Shown piece by piece: positions 24,698 through 31,953 of a stretch of 64,000 nucleotides of DNA. Origin of the DNA: Dyadobacter linearis (GTDB taxonomy: Bacteria > Bacteroidota > Bacteroidia > Cytophagales > Spirosomataceae). Every line of letters starts with the position of its first letter. The stretch's first letter is position 1. A program made the translations under genes and the position numbers. The DNA lies in NCBI RefSeq assembly GCF_907165045.1, contig NZ_CAJRAU010000001.1, forward strand, positions 992,001 to 1,056,000. Reading direction: 5' to 3'. The notes below the pieces were generated by a model. It was not told the DNA's origin and ran no database searches. It saw only the letters and a list, made by a program, of their open reading frames with translations.

Positions 24698-25181
24698 GCA
24701 TAATAAAACTGCTGCTCACAGACTTACCGTCCTTTTCGGCAGGCTTCCATTTTGGCATTGTGGATACTAATCTGACCGCTTCTTCGTCACAGCCGAAGCC
24801 TAGCCCTTTCAGGACCTCAATATCTCGGATCTCCCCGCGCGCAGTTACCTCAAAAGCCACGTGTACATTTCCCGAAATACGTGCTCTGCGCGCAGCTTTC
24901 GGCATTTTTTGATTTTTTTTAATGTACGCAGCCAAAGCCGACATACCACCCGGAAACTCAGGATCGGTGTCGGGGATAATTTCTTCATTGGGAACCACAT
25001 ATGCTTCTCCCTCCGGATAGTTAGGCAGCAATTTCGGCTCTACCTGATATTCAAGTGGCACTTCGAGCTCACAGCTTAGCGTGTCTGCTGCATCCGACTG
25101 CTCGGCGACATTACATTTCAACATGGCCAATACGGTCCATGAGCAGATAAATGTAGTCCCGATAAGTACTAAAATCTTCAT
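24669..25181 (-). CDS. TonB C-terminal domain protein
   Basis: A 170-residue protein with an N-terminal hydrophobic anchor (about residues 3-20) and a TonB-like C-terminal domain: PEFPGGMSALAAYIKKN, then RRARISGNVHVAFEVTARG, then GFGCDEEAVRLVSTMPKW. TonB carries inner-membrane energy to outer-membrane receptors. There is no proline-rich linker or ExbBD gene nearby, and the short version is of the kind common in Bacteroidota, where many such domains exist with diverse roles. Confidence 0.85.
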   Translation of the reverse strand: MKILVLIGTTFICSWTVLAMLKCNVAEQSDAADTLSCELEVPLEYQVEPKLLPNYPEGEAYVVPNEEIIPDTDPEFPGGMSALAAYIKKNQKMPKAARRARISGNVHVAFEVTARGEIRDIEVLKGLGFGCDEEAVRLVSTMPKWKPAEKDGKSVSSSFIMPIPFGLQMH

Positions 25182-25381
25182 AATTAATTATTTAATTTTA
25201 TATATAATAAAACTATATATAAGCTTTTAGGATTAAAAGTATAATCCATTTTTATTTACTTATTCCTGGAAGTTTTACAGGAATAAAAAGAATTGAAGAA
25301 TAGTCCTGATTCGCATTTTTAGATTAAATTTGATAACAAAGACAATTTTTAAAGAACCCTCATATATAGATATTTCTACTA

Positions 25382-25978
25382 ATGATTAGAATAGCCTTGG
25401 TGACTGCCTGGCTCACGCTTTTGTTATCCGTAGTTGGGGCTTTGTTTTGGTACAATGATTGGGTGTATCAGCTACCTACTCCTGTTCCGCGAAATTATGT
25501 TTCGGTTGCAACCGGGACCAGGATCAATCTGGGTCAGGATATAAACGTGAGCGAAAAACCGGTTCTGCTTCATTTTTACAATCCCGAATGCCCGTGTTCC
25601 CGGTTCAATAAATCGCATTTTCAATCCCTGGTCCGCTCCTACGGTGACAAGGTCCAGTTTACGGTCGTGGTGCTCTCCGATAAAAAATATTCAGTTGAAC
25701 AAATCCAGGACAAGATCGGACTGGATATTCCGGTCAGTTTTGACCAGTCGCTGGCAACGCGTTGCGGTGTATATTCCACTCCGCAGGCCGCGCTGATCGA
25801 TCAGGAACAGCAATTATATTACCGCGGAAATTACAACGCCAGCCGCTATTGTACGGATGAAAAAACTGCCTATGCAAAGATCGCGCTGGACGGGCTGCTG
25901 AAAAGCGAGTCGCTGCCCACACTTGGCACACAAGCACTTACGTCCTACGGTTGCTCGATGCCGATCTGCAAAAATTAA
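25382..25978 (+). CDS. Membrane-anchored thioredoxin-fold protein (DUF6436-like)
   Basis: A 198-residue protein with one N-terminal membrane segment (about residues 4-24) and a periplasmic thioredoxin-like fold: PVLLHFYNPECPCSRFN holds a Cys-Pro-Cys in place of the CxxC. A later TRCGVYSTPQAALID has the cis-proline, and there are additional cysteines near the C-terminus (CSMPIC). It probably reduces or binds periplasmic thiols. The hybrid histidine kinase starts 11 bp downstream, so the two are likely co-expressed and may act together. Confidence 0.8.
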   Translation: MIRIALVTAWLTLLLSVVGALFWYNDWVYQLPTPVPRNYVSVATGTRINLGQDINVSEKPVLLHFYNPECPCSRFNKSHFQSLVRSYGDKVQFTVVVLSDKKYSVEQIQDKIGLDIPVSFDQSLATRCGVYSTPQAALIDQEQQLYYRGNYNASRYCTDEKTAYAKIALDGLLKSESLPTLGTQALTSYGCSMPICKN

Positions 25979-25989
25979 ACTCCTGCCAA

Positions 25990-28251
25990 ATGATATTGGA
26001 AAACAAGAGTACTTTGCCCGACCTGCCGGTTGGCAACTTTCTCTCCGGGATCAAAGAAAGATCCGACCATCTGATGAATTTCTTTTTACCCGGCTATTTC
26101 GTGATCGGGCTGCTGCTGGCCGTTTTTTACGATACCTGGCTGATCGCTATCGGTGTGGGCGGGATTTTATTAATAGCTTACTATTCCATCAAACTGGCAT
26201 TGCCGAAATCGGATCTGTACCAATATGTGCTGAGTGCGATTTTAGGGATTTATATGGCCCAGTTCATCTACCAGATGCACGGACTTTTTGAGATGCACTT
26301 CTTTGCATTCATCGGCAGCGCGGTACTGATCACCTATCAGAAATGGAAGTTACAAATACCGGTTATGCTCGTTGTGCTGCTGCATCACGCCATTTTCGGC
26401 TATTTACAAAATACCGGACTGACCGAAATCTATTTTACCAGACTTACCTATTTTGATCTGCTTACGTTTACAATTCACATTTTGCTCGCTGCGGCAATTT
26501 TTTTTATATGCGGTTTGTGGGCTTATATGCTGAACCAATTCTACCAAATGCATATTAAGCAAACCATGCAACTGGCTGAGCTTCAAAAGGAAGCGCAACT
26601 TTCGCTGGTGCGTAAGCAGAACGAAGAAATCCAAAAAAGAGCGAATGACAGGCTGCGCATCAGCAATGCGAAACTGGAAAAAGCGCGCCAGGAAGCCGAC
26701 AAAGCCAATCAGGCAAAAAGTGTATTCCTGGCTACGATGAGCCATGAAATACGTACACCTATGAATGGCGTGATTGGAATGGCGGCTTTGTTGCAGGAAA
26801 CGCAATTGACTGAGGAACAGCGCCAATTTACCGAAACCATCGCTAACTGCGGGGATACGCTGATCAATGTGATCAACGATATTCTTGACTTTTCCAAAAT
26901 AGAATCGGGCAGCCTGGAACTGGAAGCTGAGGATTTTAATCTCCGCCAGAACATTGAGGATGTACTGGATATTTTCGGTGGAAAAGCGGCCAAGCTCGGC
27001 CTGGACCTGGTGTACCAGATCGACGAGCACATTCCGGCCCAGGTCGTCGGAGATCAGCTTCGCTTGCGTCAGATCCTGATCAACCTTGTGGGCAATGCGA
27101 TGAAATTTACCGAAGAGGGTGAGGTTTGCGTATATGTGACTCAGGAAGAAAATTATGCGGACGGAAGTCTGAAATTGCGGTTTGACATTCGCGATACAGG
27201 AATCGGGATTTCAGAGGATAAAATGAACAGGCTTTTCAAAGCCTTCTCCCAGGTGGATTCTTCAACTACCCGCAAATACGGCGGTACTGGCCTTGGGCTG
27301 GCTATTTCCGAAAAACTGGTAAAGCTGATGGGCGGCGAAATCACAGTTTCCAGCGAGATAGACCAGGGTTCCACATTCTCATTTACGGTAAAAACCACCA
27401 AAGGCACCAAGGAGCTTCCCGCCTTCGAAAACCAGGATATGGACGAACACCGGGGCAAGAAGATCCTGCTGGTGGACGACAATGCAACCAACCTGGCTAT
27501 TTTGAAACGTCAAATGGAAAACTGGAAATTGGTACCTGTTCTTGCAGCCTCAGGTGCAGAAGCGCTGGAAATCCTGTTCAGTGACCAGGAAATCGATATG
27601 GTGATCACGGATATGCAGATGCCCGTGATGGACGGAGTGACTTTGGCGGCAAATATCCGTCGCTACACGCCCGAAACGCCTATTATACTACTTAGTTCAA
27701 TTGGCGAAGAATTGAAGGACAGGCACCGGCAGCTATTTTCTTCGGTACTATCCAAGCCGATCCGCCAGCATATCCTGAGTACGCACCTGATGAGTGCATT
27801 ACAAAAGAAATTTCTTCAAAAAACCGAGCACGCGACGCAAAACCGCCTTTCTACCGACTTTTCAAAACGATACCCGGTACAAATGCTGGTAGCCGAAGAT
27901 AACAAGATCAATCAGCACGTAATTGTCAGGATCCTGCAAAAGCTGGGTTACGAACCCGACGTCGCCAAAGACGGACAGGAAGCAGTACAGGCATCAAACC
28001 TGAAAAATTACGGCCTGATCCTCATGGATATGCAAATGCCGGTTATGGATGGAATCGAAGCGACGCACCTGATTCGCAGGACCGTTTTGCACCAGCCTGT
28101 TATTGTGGCGTTAACAGCCAACGCACTCGAAGGCACCCAACAGGAATGCCTCGATGCCGGAATGGACGATTACCTCAGTAAGCCGATCAAACTGGAAGAA
28201 CTAATGGCCAAGATCCGGAAGTGGCACTTGAAAGCTGAGACCTATATTTGA
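25990..28251 (+). CDS. Hybrid sensor histidine kinase with two receiver domains
   Basis: A 753-residue membrane kinase. The N-terminal 185 residues form about six helices with EMHFFAFIG and LLHHAIFGYLQ, like the EMHF...HH membrane sensor found in some chemotaxis receptors. Then come a coiled coil (about 190-245), HisKA with H252 in SHEIRTPMNG, HATPase_c (LINLVGNAMKF, DTGIGIS, GGTGLGLAIS), and two receivers (VITDMQMPVMDG and LILMDMQMPVMDG). No histidine phosphotransfer domain is present, so an outside Hpt or self-regulation is needed. The ATG at 25990 is preferred over 25951, which overlaps the upstream gene. Confidence 0.92.
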   Translation: MILENKSTLPDLPVGNFLSGIKERSDHLMNFFLPGYFVIGLLLAVFYDTWLIAIGVGGILLIAYYSIKLALPKSDLYQYVLSAILGIYMAQFIYQMHGLFEMHFFAFIGSAVLITYQKWKLQIPVMLVVLLHHAIFGYLQNTGLTEIYFTRLTYFDLLTFTIHILLAAAIFFICGLWAYMLNQFYQMHIKQTMQLAELQKEAQLSLVRKQNEEIQKRANDRLRISNAKLEKARQEADKANQAKSVFLATMSHEIRTPMNGVIGMAALLQETQLTEEQRQFTETIANCGDTLINVINDILDFSKIESGSLELEAEDFNLRQNIEDVLDIFGGKAAKLGLDLVYQIDEHIPAQVVGDQLRLRQILINLVGNAMKFTEEGEVCVYVTQEENYADGSLKLRFDIRDTGIGISEDKMNRLFKAFSQVDSSTTRKYGGTGLGLAISEKLVKLMGGEITVSSEIDQGSTFSFTVKTTKGTKELPAFENQDMDEHRGKKILLVDDNATNLAILKRQMENWKLVPVLAASGAEALEILFSDQEIDMVITDMQMPVMDGVTLAANIRRYTPETPIILLSSIGEELKDRHRQLFSSVLSKPIRQHILSTHLMSALQKKFLQKTEHATQNRLSTDFSKRYPVQMLVAEDNKINQHVIVRILQKLGYEPDVAKDGQEAVQASNLKNYGLILMDMQMPVMDGIEATHLIRRTVLHQPVIVALTANALEGTQQECLDAGMDDYLSKPIKLEELMAKIRKWHLKAETYI

Positions 28252-28280
28252 TTTAATCCAAAATTTTTAAATAAAAACTT

Positions 28281-28324
28281 GCGCAACCATATTGTTGCGC
28301 TTATATTTGCAACCATAACATTGC
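28281..28324. promoter_or_regulatory. Tandem dyads upstream of the second ArsR gene
   Basis: GCGCAAC (28281-28287) and GTTGCGC (28294-28300) form a perfect dyad whose core is GCAACCATATTGTTGC. A related copy, GCAACCATAACATTGC, lies at 28309-28324 just before the ATG at 28329. The sequence differs entirely from the sites before the first ArsR gene, so the two paralogues probably have distinct operators. Confidence 0.6.
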
Positions 28325-28328
28325 ATAT

Positions 28329-28667
28329 ATGCCGAAGGAGATCCGAAGAGATGTATTTCAGGCTATTGCCGATCCGACCCGGCGAGCTATACTGAGCTTA
28401 ATCGCGTTACAAGCCATGACGCCCAATGCACTGGCCGAGCATTTCGATACGAGCAGGCAGGCGGTTTCCAAACATATCAAGATATTGACGGAGTGTCAGC
28501 TGGTACGACAGGAGCTTTCCGGAAGGGAAATTTTTTATCATTTCAATGCAAAGCAAATGAAGGAAGTGGATCAGTGGCTCGAACAGTTCAAAAAGCTTTG
28601 GGAAGATCGTTTTAATCAGCTAGATCAAGTATTAATTAACTTAAAAGCAGACGATTATGAAAAGTAA
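28329..28667 (+). CDS. ArsR family winged-helix regulator (copy 2)
   Basis: A 112-residue ArsR-fold protein, clearly paralogous to the one at 19643 (shared [14 protein letters not shown], then HIKILTEC), with recognition-helix region [17 protein letters not shown]. No metal-binding cysteines. It overlaps the following AHSA1 gene by 11 bp, so the two are translationally coupled. It probably represses its own operon through the dyads just upstream. Confidence 0.9.
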   Translation: MPKEIRRDVFQAIADPTRRAILSLIALQAMTPNALAEHFDTSRQAVSKHIKILTECQLVRQELSGREIFYHFNAKQMKEVDQWLEQFKKLWEDRFNQLDQVLINLKADDYEK

Positions 28668-29157
28668 TGTTGTAATGAATTTCAATGTCGACAAGGAGAA
28701 TAAGAAGATCAAGGTAGAAAGGGAGTTTGATGCACCAGTGACCAAAGTGTGGGCTGCATGGACAGAAAAAGAACTTCTTGACCAGTGGTGGGCTCCAAAA
28801 CCCTGGAAAGCCCGGACCAAAACGATGGATTTCAGAGAAGGCGGGCACTGGCTGTACGCGATGGTAGGGCCGGAAGGTGAAGAACACTGGGCGCGCGTGG
28901 ATTACAAATCGATTGCTCCGCTCAGATCCTTTACCGCAGCTGACGCATTTTGCGATGAAAACGGTAATATCAATGATTCCATGCCCGGATCGGACTGGGA
29001 GAATACATTTAAAGAAGAATCAAGCAAGACACTGGTGTTCATTGAGATAACTTTCAAAGAACTGAAAGATCTTGAACAAACCCTGGAAATGGGCTTCAAA
29101 GAAGGTTTCGAAATGGGCCTTTCCAATCTGGACGAATTACTGGCTTCACAGGAATAG
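28657..29157 (+). CDS. SRPBCC/AHSA1 domain protein (copy 2)
   Basis: A 166-residue START-like protein: [18 protein letters not shown], then [19 protein letters not shown], then a C-terminal helix ending [10 protein letters not shown]. It is paralogous in layout to the one at 20016. It is the target gene of the coupled ArsR regulator and ends in a strong terminator. The ligand is unknown. Confidence 0.9.
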   Translation: MKSNVVMNFNVDKENKKIKVEREFDAPVTKVWAAWTEKELLDQWWAPKPWKARTKTMDFREGGHWLYAMVGPEGEEHWARVDYKSIAPLRSFTAADAFCDENGNINDSMPGSDWENTFKEESSKTLVFIEITFKELKDLEQTLEMGFKEGFEMGLSNLDELLASQE

Positions 29158-29175
29158 CCGCATTATAATTATATA

Positions 29176-29218
29176 AAAAACTGCTTCAAGTAACGTAATT
29201 GTACTTGAAGCAGTTTTT
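29176..29218. terminator. Strong bidirectional terminator
   Basis: A perfect 17-bp stem, AAAAACTGCTTCAAGTA (29176-29192) with TACTTGAAGCAGTTTTT (29202-29218), has a 9-base loop and lies between the convergent AHSA1 and serine-hydrolase genes. Confidence 0.93.
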
Positions 29219-29231
29219 CAATTTCCAATAA

Positions 29232-30944
29232 CTACTTTTTATCCGCAAAATCTTCCGGGAGCTTTTGAAAACGCAGGTTAGCAACGCGACCGTTTGTCAT
29301 TTTCATGCCGGTAACAATGCCTGCTTCATTCCTAACCATATCTATCTGCTGTACCCACCACCACGGCGCTTGCAGCTTGTCCTTATTCACAACCGACAAA
29401 TCGACTTCCCCGTGGTGAATATGCACTAGTTTGAGCGTATCTCCGTGTAATTTAATGTGGTAAAAAGTTTCCAGTTCCGGGCTGTAATATCTTCCTGCAA
29501 ACTGCTCGCGCGGGATCGCTTCCTTACTTTTCGGCTCCACGCGGGTACCGGCATGGTCCCCATTCTGATGCAGGGTAATGCGGGTTACCTGCCCTTCTTT
29601 GGGTCTGTGAAAAGTTACTGACGCGTCTACTACTTTCAGGAAAAAGGTGGAATCTGAGGAAGGAAACAGCGGAAACCATGGCTGCCCGGTTCCCTGCGTG
29701 AGATATTTATCACCTTCTTTTTTAAAAGTCATCACAAAATCGGGGGCCTCCGTCAATGAATAGGAGCCGGCATATTGCCGGAATAGAGTCGAGTCGAATT
29801 TGGCTTCTGTTTTGGTAACAGCTGGTGCTTTGTCTGCCGGTTTTTCTTCTTTAATAAATGTGGCAAGATACAGGTCGGCTACTTCGAAAGCTTTTTTGGA
29901 CGGATTGAATTCCGCCTGGTTACTCAGTACAATAAACCCGTAATCTTCCTTTGGAAAATAGGATAAATGCGCCCGAAAACCGGCATCTGCGCCGTCGTGG
30001 CCATAATAATCCAGATTTTTGTATTTGCCGTGAATGAGCCCGGAAGCATAAGGCAGCGTATCTCCCTTGGTCAGCCTGCCGCGTTCCAGCATTTGCTTCA
30101 TCGTCGCCGCTGTGCCCAGCTGCGGTTCGCGAAAGTTATTGATCCAGAGCGCCAGGTCATTCACAGTTGTGAACAGACTGGTGGCACCTACATTTCCATA
30201 GCTCAAAATACTTTTACTAAACATCGTCGGCCCGAACGTGCCCGGGGTACGGTGAAATGAATATGCGCGCCCCTTCACGATCTTTTCCTGATTATCGTAA
30301 AACTGTGTGCGCTTCATTCCCAGCTGTTTAAATACATTTCGCTCCATCCAAAAGGCAAACGGTTGCCTGGAAATGCGGCTTACCACCTCCGCTAGCAGCG
30401 TGTAACCGGTATTGCAATAGGCATAGGAAGAACCGGGCTCGAAATTGAGTTCTTTCTGGCGCGTGAGGAGGTTAAAAACGTGTTGCTTGGTGATCACATC
30501 GTCCAGCTGCCAGCCGGCCATCGCCAGCAGGTTCCACTGGTCGCGCAAGCCGCTGGTATGGTTCATCAAATGGCGGATCGTGATCGTTTTTCCAAAGTCG
30601 GGCACTTCCGGAATATGTTTCCTGATATCGTCATCTAAAGAAAGCTTTCCCTGCTCAGCGAGCATAACTATTGCAAAATCAGTGAATTGCTTGGAAACCG
30701 AAGCGATGTGAAAAATGGTTTCAGGCGTAATTTTAGCGCCCGTTTCCAGATCTGCTTCGCCAAAACCTTTGGCATAAATAAGCTTGCCCTGGTGCACAAC
30801 CCCCACAGCCGCTCCCGGCATTCCCGGCTTATTCCACTCGGCGAAAATGGAGTCTGTTTTGGCAGCAGGTACCGGCTTTTGCGCCAATGCAGAAATGTGG
30901 TAAAACGAAAGAACGAGAGCCAGATAAAGTAAGCGTATTTTCAT
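29232..30944 (-). CDS. Class C beta-lactamase-fold serine hydrolase, exported
   Basis: A 570-residue protein with a signal peptide (about residues 1-21, ending ALAQ). The beta-lactamase/transpeptidase-like domain has the SxxK motif S82-V83-S84-K85, a Y-x-N motif in SYAYCNTGY, and GHDGADAGF in place of KTG. The C-terminal 190 residues are an added beta-rich region. Such proteins are mostly esterases or D-aminopeptidase/carboxypeptidase-like enzymes, and few are true lactamases. It stands alone between terminator and imuA. Confidence 0.87.
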   Translation of the reverse strand: MKIRLLYLALVLSFYHISALAQKPVPAAKTDSIFAEWNKPGMPGAAVGVVHQGKLIYAKGFGEADLETGAKITPETIFHIASVSKQFTDFAIVMLAEQGKLSLDDDIRKHIPEVPDFGKTITIRHLMNHTSGLRDQWNLLAMAGWQLDDVITKQHVFNLLTRQKELNFEPGSSYAYCNTGYTLLAEVVSRISRQPFAFWMERNVFKQLGMKRTQFYDNQEKIVKGRAYSFHRTPGTFGPTMFSKSILSYGNVGATSLFTTVNDLALWINNFREPQLGTAATMKQMLERGRLTKGDTLPYASGLIHGKYKNLDYYGHDGADAGFRAHLSYFPKEDYGFIVLSNQAEFNPSKKAFEVADLYLATFIKEEKPADKAPAVTKTEAKFDSTLFRQYAGSYSLTEAPDFVMTFKKEGDKYLTQGTGQPWFPLFPSSDSTFFLKVVDASVTFHRPKEGQVTRITLHQNGDHAGTRVEPKSKEAIPREQFAGRYYSPELETFYHIKLHGDTLKLVHIHHGEVDLSVVNKDKLQAPWWWVQQIDMVRNEAGIVTGMKMTNGRVANLRFQKLPEDFADKK

Positions 30945-31048
30945 TGCGGAATGGTAGTAAATCGGTGTTGCGCGTATTTAAAGTGATAAACTACGCAATT
31001 ACCAAAACTGCGCGGCCAGTTTTATGATGAATGGAATGCGACTTTACC

Positions 31049-31786
31049 TCAACCAGTTTGCAGCAAATCCTTATTTTCTTGCGCCGGAACTGCCTTTTTA
31101 ATATGACTGAACTTGCCCGACCACTCCACATCCCATTCGCCCGGCTCTCCATTTCGCACCTTCATCAACTTTACATTCCACCTCGGGTGCCCCACTCCCG
31201 GCATTCCATCTTCCAGCTGACTGGGGATAGGCGTAATTCTCCACTTCGAAACACTGGCCAGCGTATTCATGCTGCGTGGATTTGCACGATGGATCAAACC
31301 GGTCACCCGGCTTTGCTCAACAGCCAGTTGTAACCGCCGTGATTCGGTCAGCGTTATTTCTTTGATCTCCCCTACCACCGCTGCCACAGCCTTGCATTTC
31401 AGTGATTCTTCAATCGCCCACAGCAGGTCCTGCTCTTTTTTTAAATCCACAAAAATGATCCTGTGCGGCTCAACCCCAAAAAATGCCAGCCCGGGTGGAA
31501 AAATGGTCCGGTTGATACTGATCCACAAACAAAAACCGCCTTTTCGCATCAGTGTGCCCAATAACGTCGCCATAAAACCGCTGGTAGCCGCACCGCCTTC
31601 TTCACTGTCACTGATAAATTCATGCACTGCTCCTGTCGGAAAAGTATGGTTGGGGAATGCAGCTTCAATAGGGCCCAGCCCGAAATCAGTCCGCTGCCCG
31701 TCGATTGGAGCTCGGTAGCCCTGGAAAGACAGAATATCATTCCGCAGCTTTTCCAGCATCTCGCTTTTATTGACCAGATTGTTCAT
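31049..31786 (-). CDS. imuA: ImuA-like RecA-fold mutasome protein
   Basis: A 245-residue RecA/SulA-like protein matching ImuA: FGLGPIEAAFPNHTFPTGAVHEFI, which here can be read as FGLGPIEAAFP plus FPTGAVHEFI, then GFCLWISINRTIFPPGL and LLWAIEESLKC. ImuA works with ImuB and DnaE2 in mutagenic translesion synthesis. The frame is open to 31849, but the ATG at 31786 (MNNLVNKSEML) is preferred, because earlier starts would lie inside the 48-bp element shared with the imuB/dinD promoter. It is oddly separated by 22 kb from imuB-dnaE2, usually its operon partners. Confidence 0.88.
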   Translation of the reverse strand: MNNLVNKSEMLEKLRNDILSFQGYRAPIDGQRTDFGLGPIEAAFPNHTFPTGAVHEFISDSEEGGAATSGFMATLLGTLMRKGGFCLWISINRTIFPPGLAFFGVEPHRIIFVDLKKEQDLLWAIEESLKCKAVAAVVGEIKEITLTESRRLQLAVEQSRVTGLIHRANPRSMNTLASVSKWRITPIPSQLEDGMPGVGHPRWNVKLMKVRNGEPGEWDVEWSGKFSHIKKAVPAQENKDLLQTG

Positions 31787-31798
31787 AGAGGAATTGAG

Positions 31799-31846
31799 TA
31801 ATGATATTTTTAGCATCACAAAAATGATTCCAATAATAACAAATCG
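31799..31846. promoter_or_regulatory. 48-bp damage-regulon element (copy 2: imuA)
   Basis: Two dyads are read on the plus strand: TGATATTTTTAGCATCA (31802-31818; on the minus strand TGAT-N8-TATCA) and TGATTCCAATAATAACA (31825-31841, one half-site changed). They start 23 bp apart, exactly as in the copy at 8805-8852. The 48-bp blocks match at 39 of 48 positions and have the same orientation relative to imuA and imuB. It ends 12 bp before the chosen imuA start. Confidence 0.75.
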
Positions 31847-31895
31847 CAATGGGCAGCTAATAATTTTTCTTACGGTAAGTGTTAAATATTAAACG

Positions 31896-31949
31896 GTGAC
31901 TTTGGTATAACAGCAGAACGAACCGCTTTACAAGTTGAAACAAAGTCAC
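31896..31949. promoter_or_regulatory. 9-bp inverted repeat in the S41 leader
   Basis: GTGACTTTG (31896-31904) and CAAAGTCAC (31941-31949) are exact reverse complements 36 bases apart. The right arm ends 4 bp before the S41 ATG, and the left arm resembles a -7 element. It could be a looping operator or an RNA hairpin that hides the ribosome-binding site. Confidence 0.4.
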
Positions 31950-31953
31950 TTCC

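Noticed and set aside
26404-27030. 208-codon minus-strand frame
   Set aside because: It is antisense to the histidine kinase gene, which is complete and has all motifs.
31787-31849. Longer ImuA start at 31849 or 31816
   Set aside because: These codons lie inside or beyond the conserved 48-bp element, which would then be coding; the translated extension (MRFVIIGIIFVML) has no ImuA-like sequence.
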